Below, piece after piece: positions 1 to 8,542 of a stretch of DNA of 43,495 nucleotides. Origin of the DNA: JBFELU01 sp041572755 (GTDB lineage Bacteria; Actinomycetota; Acidimicrobiia; Spongiisociales; UBA11373); assembly GCA_041572755.1 (NCBI GenBank), contig JBFFRY010000022.1:1-43495 (forward strand), read 5' to 3'. The translations under genes and the position numbers were made by a program. How positions within the stretch are numbered: position 1 is the first letter of the stretch; every line of letters begins with the position of its first letter. The notes below the pieces were generated by a model. The model saw only the letters and a list, made by a program, of their open reading frames with translations, was not told where the DNA came from and ran no database searches.

Positions 1-1188
1 CTCCAGTCCTCGGCCGGCCTCCTCGAGGCGCTGGATCAGCGTTCCGACGGCCTCGTGCGCCTCACGAAAGCCCACCCCGCGCCGCACGAGCAGCTCGGCG
101 AGATCCAAGGCGACGACGGCGGTGCCGGGTGGGGGTGGGTCGAAGACTGCACCGTCCAACAAGCGGGCCAGCGCGCTCAAGGCACCGTCCAGGTCGTCGG
201 AGACGGCGAACAAGTGTTCCTTGTCCTCCTGCAGATCGCGGTTGTAGGAAAGGGCCAGGCCCTTCTCGAGGGCCAGCAGTGCCGCCAGGCGGCCGAGCGC
301 CGAGGCCGCCTTGCCCCGGGTCAGCTCCGCCGCATCGGGGTTTCGCTTCTGGGGCAGTGCCGAGGATCCGGTCGTATGGCGATGAGCGAGCGTGACCCAC
401 CCAAACTCGGTCGAGGCCCACAGGATGAGGTCCTCGGAGAGGCGGGACAGGTCGACCAGGGTTCGGGTGCAACAGAAGGCGAACTCGGCGACCGCGTCTC
501 GTGAGGCGACCGCATCGAGCGAGTTCTCGAAGAGGGCGGGGAGGCCGAGCCGGGATGCCGGGATCGCCGGGTCCAGCGGAAGGCCGGTGCCGCCGCCGGC
601 TGAAGCTCCCAGCGGGGAGACCTCGATGCGGGCCAGGGCGTCGCGAAAGCGTGCCGCATCCCGGAGCAGCGACCAGGCATGAGCCAGGAGGTGATGGGCC
701 AGGGGAATCGGCTGAGCCTGCTGGAGATGGGTGTAAGAAGCGACCACGGCGTCCCCCACCTCCGACGCCTTGCCGCTGAGCACGGCCGCGAGTCTCGCGA
801 TCCCTTCGACGTGTCGACCGGTTGCATGGCGCATCCACAGCCGGAGGTCGAGGGCCACCTGATCGTTGCGGGATCGCCCGGTGTGCAACTTGCCGGCGAT
901 CTCCCCTACCAGCTCCCCCAGGCGGCGCTCGACCGCGGTGTGGACGTCCTCGTCGCCGTCGCTCCACGGAAACGAGCCGCGGCGCGCCTCGCTCTGGATT
1001 CGGCTCAGCCCCTCCTCCAGGACGGCGACCTCGTCCGCCTGCAACACTCCGGCGGCGCCGAGGCCCGCCACGTGGGCGAGGGAGCCCTCCACGTCCACCT
1101 CGAGCAGCCGGCGATCGGCGGACGACACCGTGAAGCGCCAGACTTCCTCATCGGGAGGTTCCTGGAAACGCCCGCCCCAAAGGATCAC
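1..1188 (-). CDS. argH: Argininosuccinate lyase (3' part outside the window)
   Basis: Splits argininosuccinate into arginine and fumarate, the last step of arginine synthesis, in the cytosol. The reading frame starts at a GTG at 1188 whose last two bases overlap the argG stop (GTGA). A GGAGAAGG ribosome site inside the end of argG precedes it. The protein opens with the family hallmark LWGGRF near residue 3. It carries the conserved DEDVHTAVERRL stretch followed by HTGRSRNDQVA near residues 85-110. The lyase signature appears as GSSALPQKRNPD near residue 275; most family members have Met where this one has Leu. About 396 residues are present against a usual ~460, so the C-terminus lies beyond position 1. 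The start is chosen by the overlap, the ribosome site and the N-terminal motif. Translational coupling to argG is likely (inference). Confidence 0.95.
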   Translation of the reverse strand, partial: MILWGGRFQEPPDEEVWRFTVSSADRRLLEVDVEGSLAHVAGLGAAGVLQADEVAVLEEGLSRIQSEARRGSFPWSDGDEDVHTAVERRLGELVGEIAGKLHTGRSRNDQVALDLRLWMRHATGRHVEGIARLAAVLSGKASEVGDAVVASYTHLQQAQPIPLAHHLLAHAWSLLRDAARFRDALARIEVSPLGASAGGGTGLPLDPAIPASRLGLPALFENSLDAVASRDAVAEFAFCCTRTLVDLSRLSEDLILWASTEFGWVTLAHRHTTGSSALPQKRNPDAAELTRGKAASALGRLAALLALEKGLALSYNRDLQEDKEHLFAVSDDLDGALSALARLLDGAVFDPPPPGTAVVALDLAELLVRRGVGFREAHEAVGTLIQRLEEAGRGLE

Positions 1189-2390
1189 TCGCCTTCTCCC
1201 ATTCGCTTCTCGGCGAGCGTACGCAGTCGCAGGGCCTGGAGACGGATGAAGCCCCCGGCGTCCCCCTGGTCGTAGACGTCGTCGGCTTCGAAGGTTGCGG
1301 TCGCCCGGTCGTAGAGGGCGTGCTCGTCCGAGCGCCTCCCGCCCACCGTGAGGTGCCCTTTGTAGAGGCGCAGCCGCGCTTCGCCGCTGACCCGCAGCTG
1401 GACATGGTCCATGAAGGCTTGCAGGGCTTCCCGCTCCGGAGAGAACCAGAAGCCGTTGTAGACCATCTCGGCGTAGCGGGGCACCAGTTCGTCGCGAAGG
1501 TGCTGCACTTCTCGATCGAGAGTGATCGACTCCACGGCCCGATGAGCCCGGTGCAGGATCGTGCCGCCCGGCGTCTCGTAACAGCCTCGGCTCTTCATGC
1601 CGATGAAGCGGTTCTCGACGATGTCGACTCTTCCGATGCCGTGACGCCCCCCGAGTTCGTTGAGACGCTCGAGCAGTGCCACCGGCCGGAGTGACTCCCC
1701 GTCGACGGCAACCGGAACACCCTTCTCGAATGCGATCGTGATCCACTCGGGTTCGTCCGGGGCATCTTCGGGGTCGACCGTCCTCAGCCACATGCCCGGG
1801 GGCGGCGGCTCCCAAGGATCCTCGAGCACGCCCCCCTCGTAGGAGACGTGGAGGAGATTGGCATCGATCGAGTACGGCCGGGCCGGAGTCACCGGCACCG
1901 GAATCCCGTGGGCTTTCGCATACGCCACGAGATCGTCCCTCCCCCGGAGATCCCATTCCCGCCAGGGGGCGATCACCTTGATGTCGGGGCGCAAGGCGAA
2001 CGCCGACAGCTCGAACCTGATCTGGTCGTTCCCCTTGCCGGTGGCCCCATGGGCGATGGCGTCGGCCCCGGTCGCCTCGGCGGCCCGGACCAACCCTTCG
2101 GTGATCACCGGGCGGGCGAGCGCCGTTCCCAGGAGGTAGTCCCACTCGTACACGGCGTTGGCGCGCAGCGCCGGGAGCACATAGTCCTCCACGAAGGGTC
2201 GGCGGAGGTCTTCCACGATGGCGTCGACGGCCCCGGTGGCCAGTGCCTTCTCCCGGGCTTCCTCGACCTCGTCACCCTGGCCGACGTCGGCGGTGTAGGC
2301 GACGACCTCCGCCCCGTAGGTCTCGATGATCCATTTGGCGATGACCGATGTGTCGAGCCCACCCGAATAGGCGAGGATCACCCTCTGCAT
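1185..2390 (-). CDS. argG: Argininosuccinate synthase
   Basis: Joins citrulline and aspartate using ATP to give argininosuccinate; cytosolic, upstream partner of argH. The 401-residue product has the usual family length. It starts with the PP-loop nucleotide motif AYSGGLDTSV at residues 6-15, has YTADVGQG near residue 35 and the substrate-binding block HGATGKGNDQIRFE near residue 115. The ATG at 2390 is preceded by GGGAGG at a good distance. A longer in-frame extension upstream exists but would put about 21 unrelated residues ahead of the conserved start. The gene is divergent from a lipoprotein gene, and a 17-bp palindrome sits in the shared upstream region. Very sure of identity. Confidence 0.97.
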   Translation of the reverse strand: MQRVILAYSGGLDTSVIAKWIIETYGAEVVAYTADVGQGDEVEEAREKALATGAVDAIVEDLRRPFVEDYVLPALRANAVYEWDYLLGTALARPVITEGLVRAAEATGADAIAHGATGKGNDQIRFELSAFALRPDIKVIAPWREWDLRGRDDLVAYAKAHGIPVPVTPARPYSIDANLLHVSYEGGVLEDPWEPPPPGMWLRTVDPEDAPDEPEWITIAFEKGVPVAVDGESLRPVALLERLNELGGRHGIGRVDIVENRFIGMKSRGCYETPGGTILHRAHRAVESITLDREVQHLRDELVPRYAEMVYNGFWFSPEREALQAFMDHVQLRVSGEARLRLYKGHLTVGGRRSDEHALYDRATATFEADDVYDQGDAGGFIRLQALRLRTLAEKRMGEGE

Positions 2391-2445
2391 GATGCCTCCC
2401 GATGTGGCCGGGAAGGGTACACGGATATCGTCGCCCGGCCACCAT

Positions 2446-2462
2446 CTCGACATCGTGTCGAG
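2446..2462. promoter_or_regulatory. 17-bp palindrome between divergent argG and lipoprotein gene
   Basis: Perfect inverted repeat CTCGACA-TCG-TGTCGAG placed 56 bp upstream of the argG start and 48 bp upstream of the lipoprotein start. The position suits an operator for one or both genes. It does not look like the ArgR boxes I know, so the cognate regulator is unknown. Confidence 0.35.
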
Positions 2463-2509
2463 GGGTTTGGGCGGGTAGTTTGCCTCAGACCCGCATGGAG
2501 GTTTCGACA

Positions 2510-3016
2510 GTGCGCAAACTCACCGCAGTGCTCCTCGCCACGGTCGTGCTGGTGTCCGCCTGTGGCGACGACGACGCCGCAACCGAGACGACGGCCGCCC
2601 CGGCGACCACCGCCGCACCCTCGACGACGGAGCCTGCACCCACCACCGAGGCTCCGGCGACCACCGCCGCCTCTGAGACCACGATGGCGTCGGCGGCCGC
2701 ATCCATCGAGACCTGCGAAGAGCTGGCCGACGAGACGATCGCCATGATCCAGGGCTTGATCGATGCCTTCGGGGCGCTCACTCCCGAGGAGCTCTCGGAG
2801 GTGATGGGCGGGACCTTCACCCCCGAGTTCGCAGCTCTCGTGGATCTGGGTGCCGACCTGGGAACCCGGGGGCAGGAGCTGGCCTGTGCCGACATCGATC
2901 GGCTCGTGACCGATCGGGCCGAACAACTCGAGGCGGCCCCCGAGAACGCCATGGGTCACCTGATCATCGAGGGCGTCAAGACGGGTGAGGACGTGCTTTC
3001 CCGCCTGCTGCGCTGA
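2510..3016 (+). CDS. Small lipoprotein of unknown function with Thr/Ala linker
   Basis: Unrecognised secreted lipoprotein, 168 residues from a GTG at 2510. GGAGG lies 8 nt before this GTG; the in-frame ATG at 2495 has no comparable site. The N-terminus is a signal peptide with lipobox VLVSAC, cysteine near residue 17, followed by acidic residues (GDDD). A 35-residue linker of Thr, Ala, Pro and Glu repeats follows. The C-terminal ~105 residues form an acidic, probably helical domain with two cysteines (TCEEL and ACADI), which could form a disulphide outside the membrane. No enzymatic motif is visible. It is monocistronic, with a strong terminator hairpin just downstream. The linker style is shared with the binding protein at the right end of the window. 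Confidence 0.75.
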   Translation: MRKLTAVLLATVVLVSACGDDDAATETTAAPATTAAPSTTEPAPTTEAPATTAASETTMASAAASIETCEELADETIAMIQGLIDAFGALTPEELSEVMGGTFTPEFAALVDLGADLGTRGQELACADIDRLVTDRAEQLEAAPENAMGHLIIEGVKTGEDVLSRLLR

Positions 3017-3041
3017 TCGACACACCGACATCTTCTTCTCC

Positions 3042-3065
3042 GAGGGGGCCCTGCGGGGCCCCCTC
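3042..3065 (+). terminator. Hairpin terminator after the small lipoprotein gene
   Basis: Perfect 9-bp stem GAGGGGGCC/GGCCCCCTC around a 6-nt loop, 26 nt after the stop and followed by a short pyrimidine run. Fits a factor-independent terminator of a high-GC genome. Confidence 0.75.
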
Positions 3066-3161
3066 CTCTTGGCGGCGCCGCGGAATCTCGAGCCCGTCGC
3101 CGCGATCCTTCCGGGCTTCGGTCATCGACCCGGCGACGGCCTCCCAGCCGTGAGGTGACCG

Positions 3162-3167
3162 TATCCT
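3162..3167 (+). promoter_or_regulatory. Candidate -10 hexamer for a leaderless LCP transcript
   Basis: TATCCT ends 6 nt before the ATG at 3174, so transcription would start at or next to the start codon. No clear -35 box is visible. The short GAGAGG abutting the ATG is too close to serve as a ribosome site. Four other genes in the window show the same spacing. Confidence 0.4.
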
Positions 3168-3173
3168 GAGAGG

Positions 3174-4700
3174 ATGGCCGACGCGCCGTCCCCCATGACC
3201 GCTGCGCTCCGCTCGGCACTGCTCCCCGGCTGGGGGCAGTGGTCGGGCGGGCGGCGCCGCCGGGGCCTCGTGATGATGATCCTCACCGGGATCTTGGTCA
3301 TGCCGGTGATCGTCGTCGGCCTCCTGGTTGTGGGGCCGTGGGACGTGAGCGGTTTTCGCCTCGGCCTGGAGTTGATCCGCCCCTTCTTCGATCATCCGGT
3401 GCTGGCGCTCGTGCTGGTGGCGGCCATCGGCGTAGTGCTCGCTTTCCGCGCCTGGGCCGTGGTCGACGCCTACCGGTTGCGGGGGAAGCGCGCCCTCTGG
3501 GCCGAGTGGGTCGTGATCGGCGTCATGGTGGCGGCCGTGGCCTTCCCACACGTGTGGGCCGCCGATCGGGCACTGGCGCTCTACGACCTCGTGACCACCG
3601 ACTTCGAGACCGATCGCGATGCCGCCCTGCCGGCGGTCACCGAGCCCCCGCCCCCACCACCCGCGCCGACAACCCAAACGGTGTCCCCTCCCCCACCCTC
3701 CACGTCCGAATCGACCCCGACCACAGCGGCCTCGGCTGACACGCCCCCGCCGACGACGGAGCCCGATCCGTTTGCGGGGCAGGAGCGCATCACGGTGGCA
3801 CTGCTCGGGGGAGATGCCGGCCCGGGCCGATCGGGGATCCGTACCGACACGATGATCGTTGCGTCGATCGAACCGGACACGGGAAGGACGGTGTTGTTCT
3901 CGATACCCCGGAATCAAACGCGATGGCCGATCCCTCCCGGCTTCCCGGCGGCTGCCGAGTGGGACTGCGCGTGTTTCCCGTACGCCATGAACGCCCTCTA
4001 CGCATATGCGCGCAATCGACCCGAACTCTTCGGTGATGGGCCGAACCCGGGGGGAACCGCCGTGAAGGCCGTCCTGGGTGAGGGCCTCGGGCTGACGATC
4101 GACCACTACATCGTGGTCGACATGCTCGGATTCGTTCAGCTCATCGATGTGTTCGGGGGCATCGATATCTACGTGACGAAGCCGGTGTTCGACCCGGAGC
4201 ACGAACACCCGGACGGAACCACCACCGACGTGTGGGTGCCGGTGGGCCAGCACCACTTCGACGGCAAGACCGCGCTGGCCTACGCCCGGGCACGGCGGCA
4301 GGACAGCGACTATCACCGCATGGACCGGCAGCGATGCGTTCTGGAGGCACTCGTGGACGAGGCCGATCCGCTCTCGCTCCTCATGCGTTTCACGAAGTTC
4401 GCCGACATCATCGAGGAGAGCCTCCGTACCGACATCCCGGTCGGGCGCTTCCCGGACTTCCTGGAACTGCTTCGCATCATCGACACGGACAGCATCGTCA
4501 GCGTGCGCTTCGTACCGGGCGCCCCGGAGTTGGCGGGAACGGGGCTCTCCTACGTGGATGGCGTCAACAGCGTCGGCTACTGGAGACCCAACCTGGACCT
4601 GATACGGGAGACGGTACGAACCGCCCTCACCATGGAGCCCTACGACGCCCTCGCTGAGCTGAATCTCGATTCCCTGGAGGACGCCTGCGAAGCGGGTTGA
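3174..4700 (+). CDS. LytR-CpsA-Psr (LCP) family cell-wall glycopolymer ligase
   Basis: LCP enzymes move undecaprenyl-linked glycopolymers onto peptidoglycan on the outer face of the membrane. The 508-residue product begins with a short cytosolic part (LLPGWGQWSGGRRRRG, similar to the start of small TM2-like membrane proteins). Three membrane segments follow near residues 32-53, 76-97 and 113-130. A Pro/Thr/Ser linker spans about 147-200. The LCP domain runs from about 205 to 420: ITVALLGGDAG, RTDTMIVASI with the metal/phosphate Asp, SIPRNQTRW with its Arg, DHYIVVDMLGFVQLID, and the late YARARRQDSDYHRMDRQ with paired Arg residues. The three-segment N-terminus is unusual, since many LCP proteins have one anchor. 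The gene stands alone; its stop is 3 bp from that of the convergent B3/4 gene. Confidence 0.9.
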   Translation: MADAPSPMTAALRSALLPGWGQWSGGRRRRGLVMMILTGILVMPVIVVGLLVVGPWDVSGFRLGLELIRPFFDHPVLALVLVAAIGVVLAFRAWAVVDAYRLRGKRALWAEWVVIGVMVAAVAFPHVWAADRALALYDLVTTDFETDRDAALPAVTEPPPPPPAPTTQTVSPPPPSTSESTPTTAASADTPPPTTEPDPFAGQERITVALLGGDAGPGRSGIRTDTMIVASIEPDTGRTVLFSIPRNQTRWPIPPGFPAAAEWDCACFPYAMNALYAYARNRPELFGDGPNPGGTAVKAVLGEGLGLTIDHYIVVDMLGFVQLIDVFGGIDIYVTKPVFDPEHEHPDGTTTDVWVPVGQHHFDGKTALAYARARRQDSDYHRMDRQRCVLEALVDEADPLSLLMRFTKFADIIEESLRTDIPVGRFPDFLELLRIIDTDSIVSVRFVPGAPELAGTGLSYVDGVNSVGYWRPNLDLIRETVRTALTMEPYDALAELNLDSLEDACEAG

Positions 4701-4703
4701 GGG

Positions 4704-5435
4704 CTACCAGGGGGTTTCGGGGCGATCCGGTGTGAGGACGACACTCCGGAGTCGGGCCTCCGGTTGGTAGCGATCCAGCAGGGTTTCCAGCTCGGCAACG
4801 GCCGAGTTCACATCCATCTCGGCCGTCTCGTGATGACCCTCGACGGTGATGAGGACTTCGGTCGTGTCGTCTCCGGCGGCAGTTTCGGCGCTCTGCCGCC
4901 AACACCACCGACGGGCACTGACCGTGTCCGCTTCGTCGACGAACACAACTTCCCCGGCGTCCGGGTGGCCGGTCGCGCTGCTCCCGAGATCGGTGAAACG
5001 TTCATCGCCGGTGGCGAACCGCACGGTGGTTCCCCCGGCGATCCCGGTTTGATCGAAGACCGCCACCGGGAGGGCATGACGGACCGCAACGAGATTCCCC
5101 AGGTCGACCAGGGCATTGATCGAAGGAATGGCTCCCTGTTTGGTGAGGCGCCGAAGCAGCGCCTCGGCGGCGTTGCGGTACTGGGTCGGCTTCACCCCGA
5201 ACGCACTGAACGCCCGGCGCCAGGCGGCGATGCCCGCAATCTGCGCCGGCGAGTTCGCCCCGAAACGACGGAGCGCGTCCTGTTGTGCGGTCTCGTATTC
5301 GGCGAGGAGCGGTGCGGGAGCCGGGCCTCCGCTGACGGGCGCGGCGTGGATCACTCCGCCCCTGATGCCGGGGAACCGCTCCAGAACCGCAGCGTCGTAG
5401 CGGAAGGCAGGCACGGGTTCCAGTGTGCCAGCCAC
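4704..5435 (-). CDS. B3/4 domain protein (PheRS beta-like tRNA-binding/editing fold)
   Basis: 243 residues. The sequence follows the free-standing B3/B4 family: early FPGIRGGVIHA, then WRRAFSAFGVKPTQYRNAAE near residues 87-106, LTKQGAIPSINALVDLGNLV near 115-134, and the late GEVVFVDEADTVSARRW near 180. This fold forms the editing domain of phenylalanyl-tRNA synthetase beta. Stand-alone members are thought to act on tRNA or mischarged aminoacyl-tRNA, but their reaction is not settled. The start is a GTG at 5435 with GAGGAGG 5 nt upstream. It is divergent from the XRE regulator at 5479, only about 40 bp away, and convergent with the LCP gene. Family assignment is firm; function is uncertain. 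Confidence 0.85.
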   Translation of the reverse strand: MAGTLEPVPAFRYDAAVLERFPGIRGGVIHAAPVSGGPAPAPLLAEYETAQQDALRRFGANSPAQIAGIAAWRRAFSAFGVKPTQYRNAAEALLRRLTKQGAIPSINALVDLGNLVAVRHALPVAVFDQTGIAGGTTVRFATGDERFTDLGSSATGHPDAGEVVFVDEADTVSARRWCWRQSAETAAGDDTTEVLITVEGHHETAEMDVNSAVAELETLLDRYQPEARLRSVVLTPDRPETPW

Positions 5436-5478
5436 GTGGCCTCCTCACGAATCCGAACCGACGAGTACCGTGTCACCG

Positions 5479-5904
5479 ATGGAAGTCCCTTGGTTCGTGC
5501 CGAGCGAGCTGGGAGAGGTGGTGGCCAGTCTGGAGCACCACTCGCTCAGCGAGGCCTTCTGGGCCCGCCGTCAAGAGCGGCGCGCCCTGCGCCGGCTGGC
5601 GGCCCTCACTCAGGCCGACCTCGCCGAGCGGGTCGGCACCAACCCCACCACGATCACTCGGTGGGAGACGGGTACCCGCCGCGGCCGGGGCCGACACGCC
5701 GAGCGGTATCGCCGCATCATGGAGCAGCTGGAAGCCGCTGCCATCGCCCGATTTCACTTCCTGGCGACGCTCGAAGAGTACCGCCGCGCCGACGCTCTGG
5801 AAAGGCCCCGGATTGAGCGAAGGCTGACGACGGCCCTCGCCAGGGCCTTAGAGACCGACACGGATCTCTGGCCGATCAGCTTTGCCGGTGGGATACCCTT
5901 GTGA
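5479..5904 (+). CDS. XRE-type helix-turn-helix DNA-binding protein
   Basis: 141 residues from the ATG at 5479. A helix-turn-helix at residues 40-62 reads LTQADLAERVGTNPTTITRW, matching the XRE/Cro family. It is followed by a basic turn (TRRGRGRHAERYRRIM) and an Ala/Arg-rich helical C-terminus without a recognised effector domain. TACCGT lies 7 nt before the ATG, which supports a leaderless transcript from this start rather than the in-frame GTG at 5470. It is divergent from the B3/4 gene with only about 40 bp between starts, so local regulation of that gene is plausible (inference). It is convergent with the DUF2237 gene. Confidence 0.75.
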   Translation: MEVPWFVPSELGEVVASLEHHSLSEAFWARRQERRALRRLAALTQADLAERVGTNPTTITRWETGTRRGRGRHAERYRRIMEQLEAAAIARFHFLATLEEYRRADALERPRIERRLTTALARALETDTDLWPISFAGGIPL

Positions 5905-5945
5905 ACCGTTCTCCGTGACCCCTTCGGGTTGCGTGCTCCAACCGG

Positions 5946-6398
5946 TCACTCTGCCAATCCTCCGGGATCGGCCGGCACGTCGACGGCATGCGCCTCGAGC
6001 ACCTCGAGCGGGATGATCTCCAGGGCCCGCTCGTGGCTCGACGCGAGCACCACCGGAGCCGCCACTCCGTCGAGATGAGCCCGTAGCCAGTTGACGGCCG
6101 TCACGCACCACCGGTCGCCGGGTACGAGGCCCGGGAAGCGGTGGTGCGGCATCGGAGTCGAGAGGTCGTTCCCGATGCTTCGCTGGTGCTCCAGGAACTC
6201 GGCGGTGACGACGGCGCACACGGTGTGACTGCCGATGTCGTGAGGTCCGGTGTGGCAGGACCCGTCGCGGTAGAACCCGGTGAGAGGGTCTTTGCCGCAG
6301 GGCTCCAGCGGCCCGCCCAGCACATTGCGATCGGCCACGGCCCCAGTATCGCCGCCGGCAGAGGGAACGACCGGCACCGTTGACGAGGTCAGGATCAT
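5946..6398 (-). CDS. DUF2237 family protein
   Basis: 150 residues, the normal length for DUF2237, a cytosolic family of unknown biochemical role. Conserved blocks are easy to see: NVLGGPLEPCGKDPLTGFYR at residues 25-44, HTGPHDIGSHTVCAVVTAEF near 49-68, GNDLSTPMPHHRFPGLVPGD near 77-96 and RWCVTAVNW near 97-105. Two conserved cysteines sit in the first and third of these. No ribosome site stands out before the ATG at 6398. The gene is divergent from the LLM oxidoreductase (24 bp between starts), so both must share a very small promoter region. Function unknown. Confidence 0.9.
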   Translation of the reverse strand: MILTSSTVPVVPSAGGDTGAVADRNVLGGPLEPCGKDPLTGFYRDGSCHTGPHDIGSHTVCAVVTAEFLEHQRSIGNDLSTPMPHHRFPGLVPGDRWCVTAVNWLRAHLDGVAAPVVLASSHERALEIIPLEVLEAHAVDVPADPGGLAE

Positions 6399-6422
6399 GG
6401 AACGACGATTAGCGTCGGCGCG

Positions 6423-7322
6423 ATGCAGTTGAACTCACTTGTCATGGATATCGGCCGTGTCGGGGTCTGGTCCTGGGCGATCGTCACGGAACCGGCCCCG
6501 CAGGTCCGCCTTGCGGCCCGCGCCGTCGAGGAGATGGGGTTTGGGGCCTTGTGGTATCCCGAGAGCATCGGTCGGGAAGCGTTCGCCACTGCCTCTCTCC
6601 TGCTGGAGGCCACCGAGCGGATCGTCGTCGCCACGGGAATCGCCAACATCTGGGCCCGAGACGCCACGGGCGCGGCCAACGGCGCCCAAGCGCTCGGCGA
6701 GGCGCACCCGGGACGCTTTCTGCTGGGCCTGGGCGTGAGCCACGCCCCAGCGGTCGCCGGTCGAGGAGCGGTGTATCGCAGGCCCCTCCAGGTGATGGAG
6801 GGTTACCTAGAGGGGATGGAGAGTGCCGTCTACATAGGTCCCGAACCCGAGGTGCCGGTTCCGGTGATACTGGCCGCCCTGGGCCCCCGCATGCTGCGGC
6901 TGGCCGCAGCGAGAACCGGTGGGGCCCATCCCTACTTCGTGCCGGTGGAGCACACTCGGGTCGCCCGAGAGGTGCTCGGCGAAGGCGTGTTGCTCGCTCC
7001 CGAGCAAGCAGTCGTTCTCGACGAGGACCCGGTGCGGGCCAGGAACCTCGCCCGCAACCACATGACCCGGTACCTGGCTCTCGAGAACTACGCCAACAAC
7101 CTGCGGCGCCTCGGCTGGGGCGACGAGCACCTCACCGGAGGCGGCAGCGACGACCTCGTCGATGCGATCGTTGCCTGGGGGTCCGTGGCGGCCGTGGCCG
7201 CCCGCGTGCAGGCCCACTTCGAGGCCGGCGCCGATCACGTCTCGCTGCAGGTGCTCAGCGCCGAGACGAGCGGCGTGCCGCTCGGAGCACTCGAGTTGCT
7301 CGCCGCCGAGCTCGTGGGGTGA
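6423..7322 (+). CDS. LLM-class (luciferase-like) F420-dependent oxidoreductase
   Basis: 299-residue TIM-barrel flavin/F420 enzyme of the bacterial luciferase-like superfamily. Visible landmarks are GRVGVW near residue 11, the strand ALWYPESIGREAF near 40-52, IVVATGIANIWARDA near 69-83, GRFLLGLGVSH near 98-108, PVILAALGPRMLRLAA near 145-160 and GADHVSLQVL near 270. These match the subfamily usually annotated as F420-dependent TIGR03620-type proteins; substrate unknown. TAGCGT ends 7 nt before the ATG at 6423, suggesting a leaderless start. A second in-frame ATG at 6444 would begin at the conserved MDIGR stretch and is a real alternative. The stop is 1 bp from that of the convergent MscS gene. 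Confidence 0.88.
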   Translation: MQLNSLVMDIGRVGVWSWAIVTEPAPQVRLAARAVEEMGFGALWYPESIGREAFATASLLLEATERIVVATGIANIWARDATGAANGAQALGEAHPGRFLLGLGVSHAPAVAGRGAVYRRPLQVMEGYLEGMESAVYIGPEPEVPVPVILAALGPRMLRLAAARTGGAHPYFVPVEHTRVAREVLGEGVLLAPEQAVVLDEDPVRARNLARNHMTRYLALENYANNLRRLGWGDEHLTGGGSDDLVDAIVAWGSVAAVAARVQAHFEAGADHVSLQVLSAETSGVPLGALELLAAELVG

Positions 7323-7323
7323 G

Positions 7324-8385
7324 TCAGGAGGACGGTTCATCCCCTTCCGCGCGCCACTCCTTGATGTAGAGATCGCGCTGCGGGAAGGGGATGAGCACGC
7401 CTTCGGCTGAGAACCGCTGGTAGATCTGGGTGTTGAGTTCGTGGAGAACAAAACCCCGATCGGCCGGCCGAGCGATCCAGCACAGCAGCTCGAAGTCGAG
7501 GCTCGAGTCCCCGAACCTCCGGAATCGAACCCTCGGCTCCGGGGAGGAGAGGACCTTCTCGTGCCCCACGGCGATGCCGTTGAGGATCGACACCACCTGG
7601 TCGACATCCGAACCGAAGGCCACGCCGACCGACGTCCTGATCCGGTAGCGACCGGGGGGGCCACCCGCCTCGTTGACGATCTTGGTGGCCCCCATGACCG
7701 CATTGGGGATGGACACTTCGACGTCGTCCCGGGTGAGCAGCCGGGTCGAGCGGAGCCCGATTCTCGTGACCTCCCCCCGCTCCCCGGTGTCGAGGATGAT
7801 GTAATCCCCGATCTCATAGGGGCGATCCGAGAGGATGGCCACCCCGGCGAAGAGGTTCGAGAGCGTGTCCTGAGCGGCGAAGCCGAGCGCGAGACCGATG
7901 ATGCCTGCGGACGCCACCAACCCGGTGACGTTGATGTCCCAGATCACCAGGATGGCGTAGGCGCCCGCCAGCACGAACACCACCGTCACCGCATTCGACA
8001 GCAGAGATTCGGTCGAGGAGTGCACCAGGCGGAATCGCTCCGGGTAGTTGCGCATGGTGCGCAGCAGGAGGCGCACGAAACGGAACCCGAACACCACCCA
8101 GACGATCACGAGGATCGTCTGGACCGCCAGCACGGTGTTGTGCTCCACGGTGCTGCTCAAGTCGAGGCTGTGGGTGGCCAAGATGAGGCCGACGAGCGCC
8201 ACGGTGGAGAAGATGGGACGGTGCAGCAGCACCAACAGCTTGTCGTCGAACTCCGACTTGGAGCGGGCCGCCAGCCGTTTCAGGGTCCCGGTGGTGATCC
8301 AGTCGATGATCTTGGCCAGAACGACGGCCCCGACCACGATGGCGAGTGCCTCCAGGTAGGGGAAGCGGTCGAAGAAGTCGGTCAC
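7324..8385 (-). CDS. MscS-type mechanosensitive ion channel
   Basis: Membrane channel that opens under osmotic down-shock. Membrane segments are visible near residues 13-33, 48-66, 85-105 and 118-138. The pore helix GLALGFAAQDTLSNLFAGV, the signature of the family, follows near 155-173. The beta domain after it has the usual GDYIILDTGERGEV and VSIPNAVMG blocks. The start is uncertain. GTG at 8385 is the first conventional codon but has no good ribosome site. Eight codons earlier an ATT at 8406 has AGGGAGG 5 nt upstream and would give MSDLWDEV, which fits homologous N-termini as I remember them. Further upstream the frame runs into the promoter of the divergent lipoprotein gene. Confidence 0.88.
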   Translation of the reverse strand: MTDFFDRFPYLEALAIVVGAVVLAKIIDWITTGTLKRLAARSKSEFDDKLLVLLHRPIFSTVALVGLILATHSLDLSSTVEHNTVLAVQTILVIVWVVFGFRFVRLLLRTMRNYPERFRLVHSSTESLLSNAVTVVFVLAGAYAILVIWDINVTGLVASAGIIGLALGFAAQDTLSNLFAGVAILSDRPYEIGDYIILDTGERGEVTRIGLRSTRLLTRDDVEVSIPNAVMGATKIVNEAGGPPGRYRIRTSVGVAFGSDVDQVVSILNGIAVGHEKVLSSPEPRVRFRRFGDSSLDFELLCWIARPADRGFVLHELNTQIYQRFSAEGVLIPFPQRDLYIKEWRAEGDEPSS

Positions 8386-8542
8386 CTCGTCCCACAGGTC
8401 TGAAATCGGGTCCTCCCTGTCGTATGCGACTGTAGGCGGCGACCGGTGGGCGCGCCGGTTCGACGGACCCCCGCACCATGCCGCCTCTGGCCGTCTTCGC
8501 TCGAGTCGGGCAGACTCGGGGCAACGTTGACCAAGGGGCGAG

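Noticed and set aside
62..967. 301-codon minus-strand frame at the left edge
   Set aside because: Out-of-frame shadow of argH, which is proven by its motifs; sequence is low-complexity Arg/Gly/Pro.
2976..4316. 446-codon minus-strand frame rich in His/Arg/Gly
   Set aside because: Antisense to the LCP gene and across the terminator; no domain.
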